A stretch of 18,429 nt of DNA from JAZKFT01 sp043760535 (GTDB lineage Bacteria > Bacteroidota > Bacteroidia > Chitinophagales > Chitinophagaceae), in contig JAYUOV010000063.1 in the NCBI GenBank assembly GCA_043760535.1, positions 1-18,429 on the forward strand, in the 5' to 3' direction. The notes below the pieces were generated by a model, which saw only the letters and a list, made by a program, of their open reading frames with translations, ran no database searches and was not told the origin of the DNA. The stretch's first letter is position 1. Every line of letters begins with the position of its first letter. The position numbers and the translations under genes are program-made. Below, piece after piece: positions 14,827-18,429 of this stretch.

Positions 14827-15155
14827 TATTTACTTTTTACTTTATAGGGCCTGTCTTTAGGGTCGCTGCATCCGACGGTGGCTTCGATGGCTTTAAATAT
14901 TTCTTTGGTGCCTACAAGTGCTGGGTTAAAAGTAATTTTAAATACGGATACAGGCCCAGCTTTGCCGGGTGTGCAATTGCTTACCCCATTTAACTCCTTT
15001 ACATTGGTAGAGAGGGTTTTAAGATCGGCATTGCAGGTAACACCTTTTACTTTTATGGTGATAGTAGTGTCTGCTGCCGGTGGTACTGTTTGGGCAAAAG
15101 AGGCGGTGCCGAAGGCAACAAGAACAAGTGCAGCTATCATTATTTTTTTAAGCAT
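14826..15155 (-). CDS. Exported HMA-like (heavy-metal-associated fold) small protein
   Basis: 109 residues with a clear signal peptide (MLKKIMIAALVLVAFGTASFA, cleavage near 21-22) and one domain with an HMA-like beta-alpha-beta pattern: TTITIKVKGVTCNADLKTLSTNVKELNGVSN. The classical metal-binding GMTCxxC loop is here GVTCNAD: Cys41 is kept but the second cysteine is Asp44. Cys61 and Cys96 lie elsewhere and could supply a second ligand. It is the first gene of a two-gene unit with the receptor downstream (1-nt overlap) and has its own -7 box. A periplasmic metal-handling or sensing partner of the receptor is inferred. Confidence 0.88.
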   Translation of the reverse strand: MLKKIMIAALVLVAFGTASFAQTVPPAADTTITIKVKGVTCNADLKTLSTNVKELNGVSNCTPGKAGPVSVFKITFNPALVGTKEIFKAIEATVGCSDPKDRPYKVKSK

Positions 15156-15186
15156 GGGTATTTATTTTATAGTAATAGGTAAAATT

Positions 15187-15194
15187 CAAATGTA
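15187..15194 (-). promoter_or_regulatory. -7 promoter box for the HMA-receptor unit
   Basis: TACATTTG on the minus strand matches TAnnTTTG exactly and lies 31 nt before ATG 15155, a normal leader length. No TTG at -33 is evident. Confidence 0.5.
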
Positions 15195-15323
15195 GTTTTT
15201 GTAAAGAGTTGTTGCGTAAAGAATAAAGGTTTTTAAAAAACCAAATATTACCTGTGCCGCCATAAAATATTAATGTACCAGGATTTGCAGCTAATTAATT
15301 TGCAATTAAACCCCAAATTCAGA

Positions 15324-15806
15324 TTACTTCATATCATCCGCACCAAAGCTAAAAGGCATAATGTCTTTGGCACTTTGCAGTACTATTACTTTACCTTCCT
15401 GCCCGCCGAGGATGAGTTTAATGGGGTGCTGCCACCGCTGCTCATATTCTAGTAATGTTTGGCGACAAATGCCGCATGGGCTTATGGGGCGCTGACTTTC
15501 GCCATTTTCGTTGGCATAGCTAATGGCAATAGCTACAGCAGTTTCCTGCGGATATTGCGATGAAATGGCCGAGAGTAACGTACGTTCTGCACAAATGCCA
15601 ACAGGGTAGGAGGCGTTCTCCTGATTGGCACCGTACACCAATCTTCCATCGCTAAGCTGTGCCACGGCGGCCACATGAAATTTAGAGTAGGGTGCATACG
15701 ACAATGCGGTATTGTTTCTTGCTTCGGTAAGCAGTAGTGCGTCTTCCAGGTCCAGTTCGGTGGCGTTATTATAAAGGTCGTATTCGGTGGTGAGTATTTG
15801 TTTCAT
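15324..15806 (-). CDS. cdd: Cytidine deaminase
   Basis: 160 residues, a homotetrameric-type cytidine deaminase by size. It converts cytidine and deoxycytidine to uridine forms in pyrimidine salvage. Zinc and catalytic motifs: CAE (Cys72, Glu74) and PCGIC (110-114, with Cys111 and Cys114). NQENASYPVG (61-70) is the substrate-binding segment. The start MKQILTTEYD fits; the N-terminus before the first conserved helix is about 20 residues, slightly long for the family. It lies downstream of the lepB terminator, so it should have its own promoter within 15807-15867, where no exact -7 box is seen. Confidence 0.95.
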   Translation of the reverse strand: MKQILTTEYDLYNNATELDLEDALLLTEARNNTALSYAPYSKFHVAAVAQLSDGRLVYGANQENASYPVGICAERTLLSAISSQYPQETAVAIAISYANENGESQRPISPCGICRQTLLEYEQRWQHPIKLILGGQEGKVIVLQSAKDIMPFSFGADDMK

Positions 15807-15867
15807 GTTGATTTTCTTTGTATAATAAGCTAAAAAAATATAATTTGTAAAAAATGTTTTATTGAGA

Positions 15868-15899
15868 TAAAAAATCCTTCCCCGTTTCTGAGGAAGGAT
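15868..15899 (-). terminator. Rho-independent terminator downstream of lepB
   Basis: On the minus strand ATCCTTCC (15899-15892), a 10-nt loop, GGAAGGAT (15881-15874) and a T-run at 15874-15869. It starts 29 nt past the lepB stop and separates lepB from cdd. Confidence 0.85.
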
Positions 15900-15927
15900 A
15901 AATAAATGTACGAATGATGGTAGTTTG

Positions 15928-17523
15928 TTATCGAATGGCTTTAAAAATACGTTTCCAGCGTGGGCCGCCTTTCCAGCTAAACCAAATAAGTGAAGCTTTG
16001 CCTACAATATGCGTTTCGGGTACAAAACCCCAGAAGCGGCTATCTTGGCTGCCATGGCGGTTGTCGCCCATCATCCAGTAATAATTGTAGGTAAATGTGT
16101 AGGTATTTCCGGGTTTGCCATCAATCGTAAATTGGTTACCGTTTTGTATTAGGCTGTGGTGTTCGTAAATGGTAATCAGCCTCCGGTAAATCTCAATATT
16201 GCTGGTGTCTAAAGTAATAGTAGCCCCTTTTTTAGGGATAATGATGGGGCCGTAATTATCTACCGTCCAGTTAACAGACATTTGTGAAAAAGGAAAGAAG
16301 ACATTGGCATCGCCATACATACCTGGCTGCGAAACCACAAATTCTACAGACGATACGTTTGGTAATTTACTAATGATGTCTTTTTGAGAATTGGTAAGAT
16401 TGAGCAAATAGCCGCCCTGCCCATCATAAGCAGAAGTGTATTGGTCCACTTCTTCTTCAGTTAATTCTAACTCATTCGCTAACGTTTTAAAGTCAATCGG
16501 TGTTCCTTTTGTTTTAATAATATAATCTGTTTCGGAGGCTGGCGGTCTTAAAGCAAGGGCATCATTAATATATAGCTGCCCTTTTGTTATTTCCATTTTA
16601 TCGCCGCCCACAGCTACGCAGCGTTTAATGTAATTGTCCGTTTTGTCTATTGGGTGAACCAATATTTTATCATTAAAATAAGTAAATAGCGCTTCCCTGT
16701 TTCCGTTAAATAGTGGATGCCTTTCATGCTGTACTTCATCGGCTGGCGTGCCCGGGTCAGAAACACTTAAGCCCATCATATTTCTATCGTTTACCAAATC
16801 GTAAAAAGGATTTGCAGAACCAAATTCGGGTAGGTTTACTACTGTGTCTCCCATCGGATAATTGAAAACAACTACGTCGTTACGCTTTACCTCCGTCCAG
16901 CCGGGCAGCCGGGCATAATCTGTTTGAATAAGTTTAGAATAAGAAGGTATTTGCGAAGCCGGCAGTAGGTTATGTACGAAAGGAACCGACAAGGGTGTTA
17001 TGGGTAACCGCTGTCCGTAACTCATCTTATTTACAAATAAAAAGTCGTTTACCAGCAAGGTTTTTTCCATAGAACCGGTGGGGATTACATAGGCCTCAAA
17101 CACAAATGTGCGGATGATGGTAGCGGCTACTACTGCAAAAGCACCTGCATCAATCCACTCACGGCCAGCGGGTTTTGTATAGTTTTTAAATACTTTTTCG
17201 CCTCCCCATCTTTCGCTTTTACTAAAGCCTAAATAAGGGAAATAAATAAATGGCACAAACGTAGTAGCAGCGTGGTGTAGCGTATTAAACCGCCCAAAGT
17301 GCATAACGAAAATGATGGTAATCCAGATGGTGATAAACTGCCCGGCAATTGGGATGAACTGTAGGAAAAACCAGTATTTTTTGATATTGCATTTCTGCGC
17401 AATGCACCAGGTATTGTAAAAAGGAACCAATGCTTTCCAGGGTTCGATACCGGCTTTTTTAAACATGCCATACATACCCACATGCCAGCCAATGGTACCA
17501 ATAAGAAAAATAATCCAGCCCAT
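15928..17523 (-). CDS. lepB: Signal peptidase I, enlarged form
   Basis: 531 residues, against 324 in E. coli. It is an inner-membrane serine/lysine protease that removes signal peptides from exported proteins. The N-terminal 100 residues hold several hydrophobic segments resembling a DUF5684-like membrane domain. The peptidase domain follows: PTGSMEKTLL with nucleophile Ser151, YIKRCVAVGGD with general base Lys300, and GDNRHGSQDSRFWGFVP (486-502). The distances Ser to Lys (149 residues) and Lys to GDN box (186) exceed the E. coli ones, so the periplasmic part has two insertions (about 170-290 and 330-420), of unknown role. The start MGWIIFLIGTIGW is well placed 21 nt after a -7 box. A terminator lies downstream. 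Confidence 0.95.
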   Translation of the reverse strand: MGWIIFLIGTIGWHVGMYGMFKKAGIEPWKALVPFYNTWCIAQKCNIKKYWFFLQFIPIAGQFITIWITIIFVMHFGRFNTLHHAATTFVPFIYFPYLGFSKSERWGGEKVFKNYTKPAGREWIDAGAFAVVAATIIRTFVFEAYVIPTGSMEKTLLVNDFLFVNKMSYGQRLPITPLSVPFVHNLLPASQIPSYSKLIQTDYARLPGWTEVKRNDVVVFNYPMGDTVVNLPEFGSANPFYDLVNDRNMMGLSVSDPGTPADEVQHERHPLFNGNREALFTYFNDKILVHPIDKTDNYIKRCVAVGGDKMEITKGQLYINDALALRPPASETDYIIKTKGTPIDFKTLANELELTEEEVDQYTSAYDGQGGYLLNLTNSQKDIISKLPNVSSVEFVVSQPGMYGDANVFFPFSQMSVNWTVDNYGPIIIPKKGATITLDTSNIEIYRRLITIYEHHSLIQNGNQFTIDGKPGNTYTFTYNYYWMMGDNRHGSQDSRFWGFVPETHIVGKASLIWFSWKGGPRWKRIFKAIR

Positions 17524-17544
17524 AGTTTTGTTTTAAGATGTGGA

Positions 17545-17552
17545 CAAAAATA
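17545..17552 (-). promoter_or_regulatory. -7 promoter box for lepB
   Basis: TATTTTTG on the minus strand is an exact TAnnTTTG match, 21 nt before ATG 17523. It is the same octamer as the secDF box at 4517-4524. Confidence 0.5.
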
Positions 17553-17565
17553 AGGTTTAGCATTG

Positions 17566-17579
17566 GGCAATACATTGCC
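17566..17579. promoter_or_regulatory. Palindrome at the lepB promoter
   Basis: GGCAAT-AC-ATTGCC is a perfect 6-bp inverted repeat with a 2-nt centre, 13 nt upstream of the lepB -7 box, i.e. over the expected -33 region. Position and dyad symmetry suit a dimeric regulator site. It has no T-run, so it is not a terminator. Confidence 0.35.
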
Positions 17580-17636
17580 GCAGGTAATTTATGTGCTAAG
17601 AAAAGATTAAAAGGTAGCCGGCAATGCCAACGCTCC

Positions 17637-17828
17637 TTATTTGGTATTGGCGTTTACTACATTGAAAATAATGAGTGCTGTAGCCAGAAGCAAAATGAGA
17701 CTAAAGAAAAAAAGTTCAATTTTTATCTGTTCGATTTTACCTTTTTTAACGGCTAAGACTAAATCGTAACCCTTTTTGGACAACGAAAAAATAGCAATAA
17801 TAATTACAGGCAACTGAGCGGTAAACAT
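17637..17828 (-). CDS. 63-residue membrane protein with two predicted helices
   Basis: ATG to TAA, with two hydrophobic segments (about 6-16 or somewhat longer, and LFFFSLILLLATALIIFNVV at 39-58) joined by a basic stretch SKKGYDLVLAVKKGKIEQIK. The hydrophobic, positively charged hairpin pattern is protein-like and the overlapping plus-strand frame is not. Function unknown. It lies between the activator gene and lepB on the same strand, 113 nt before lepB, which has its own -7 box. Confidence 0.5.
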   Translation of the reverse strand: MFTAQLPVIIIAIFSLSKKGYDLVLAVKKGKIEQIKIELFFFSLILLLATALIIFNVVNANTK

Positions 17829-17903
17829 ATAATTTAAAGGGGATTCCTATTTTTTATAAAGGGATAAACCGAATTTCAGGCATCAGACATTAAAAAATCA
17901 TCT

Positions 17904-18429
17904 TTATGCTTTATGAGCGTTCGGCACATTGTCTTTAACATCGGTTTCAGAAATAGTATTGCCGCTAAGTATAATAAGCCGCTCTACCACATTGTGCAGT
18001 TCACGTATGTTGCCCGTCCAGTTATATTGTTGTAAAAGGGCAATGGCTTTTTTATCTATTTGCTTTCTGGCTATGCCGTAGTCGGTGCAGATATCAGTAA
18101 GAAATTTTTCTATCAGCAGCGGAATATCATCACGGCGTTCGTTTAGCGACGGTACCTGTATCATAATAACGCTGAGGCGGTGGTATAAATCTAGCCGAAA
18201 TTTTTTCTGCTCTATTTCTTCCAGCAGGTTTTTGTTGGTGGCGGCTATTACCCGCACATCCACATGTATTTCCTTATCGCCGCCCACACGGGTAATAATG
18301 CCTTCCTGCAAGGCCCTCAGCACTTTGGCCTGCGCATCTATGCTCATGTCGCCTATTTCATCCAGAAAAAGGGTGCCGCCATTGGCCTGCTCAAACTTGC
18401 CGATGCGTTGTTTGATGGCTGAAGTAAAA
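17904..18429 (-). CDS. Sigma-54-activator-type AAA+ protein, C-terminal part (5' end beyond the right edge)
   Basis: The frame is open to the right edge, giving at least 174 residues. Visible: FTSAIKQRIGKFEQ in the place of the GAFTGA loop that contacts sigma-54, Walker B GGTLFLDEIGD, sensor I region VRVIAATNK, FRLDLYHRL with the arginine-finger segment, and sensor II WTGNIRELHNVVERL (the WPGN form is usual). The chain ends 24 residues later at NVPNAHKA, with no Fis-type helix-turn-helix. NtrC-like regulators normally have one. A Bacteroidetes family of response-regulator-AAA+ proteins ends in just this way, as I recall, so this is probably intact rather than broken. The N-terminal receiver domain, if present, is outside the window. 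Confidence 0.85.
   Translation of the reverse strand, partial: FTSAIKQRIGKFEQANGGTLFLDEIGDMSIDAQAKVLRALQEGIITRVGGDKEIHVDVRVIAATNKNLLEEIEQKKFRLDLYHRLSVIMIQVPSLNERRDDIPLLIEKFLTDICTDYGIARKQIDKKAIALLQQYNWTGNIRELHNVVERLIILSGNTISETDVKDNVPNAHKA

Overview
The window looks like a chromosomal stretch from a Bacteroidota, most likely a Chitinophagaceae-type genome. Base composition is AT-rich. The markers are a fused SecDF, two TonB-dependent receptors with N-terminal carboxypeptidase-regulatory-like domains, a Bacteroidetes-type serine hydrolase lipoprotein, a PASTA protein next to ddl, and repeated TAnnTTTG (-7) promoter boxes in place of a classical -10 box. The lineage is inferred from gene families, not from any rRNA.

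Layout. Positions 1-1030 (minus): a small His/Cys-rich membrane protein followed by the start of a TonB-dependent receptor that runs off the left edge. A terminator-like hairpin sits between them, and both appear to use non-ATG starts. Positions 1312-4524: secDF with a strong bidirectional terminator downstream and a -7 box upstream. Positions 4742-8015: a penicillin-recognising lipoprotein (+), an M28 zinc peptidase (-) and a DUF4397-like lipoprotein (+). Positions 8016-11251 (+): a structured leader region, ddl, a 43-residue membrane protein, a three-PASTA protein, a repeat-rich spacer and a single-domain rhodanese. Positions 11449-15806 (minus): tsaD, a second TonB-dependent receptor translationally coupled to an HMA-like periplasmic protein, and cytidine deaminase. 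Positions 15868-18429 (minus): a large signal peptidase I, a 63-residue membrane protein and the C-terminal part of a sigma-54-activator-type AAA+ protein.

Functional themes. Envelope biogenesis and export dominate: SecDF, LepB, Ddl, the PASTA protein and the serine hydrolase. Two loci look metal-related: each pairs a TonB-dependent receptor with a small Cys/His-containing exported or membrane protein. The remaining genes are housekeeping (tsaD, cdd).

The most unusual signal is in the spacers. Several unrelated low-complexity tracts share a strict 7-nt period. The largest, 18 heptamers, abuts the rhodanese ATG. A shorter tract of the same word family lies inside the predicted N-terminus of TsaD. 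I see no CRISPR array, rRNA, tRNA, transposase or defence island. No obviously new multi-gene system is apparent; the best leads are the heptamer tracts, the two receptor loci, two possible leaderless lipoprotein genes, the spacer upstream of ddl, and the activator without a DNA-binding domain.
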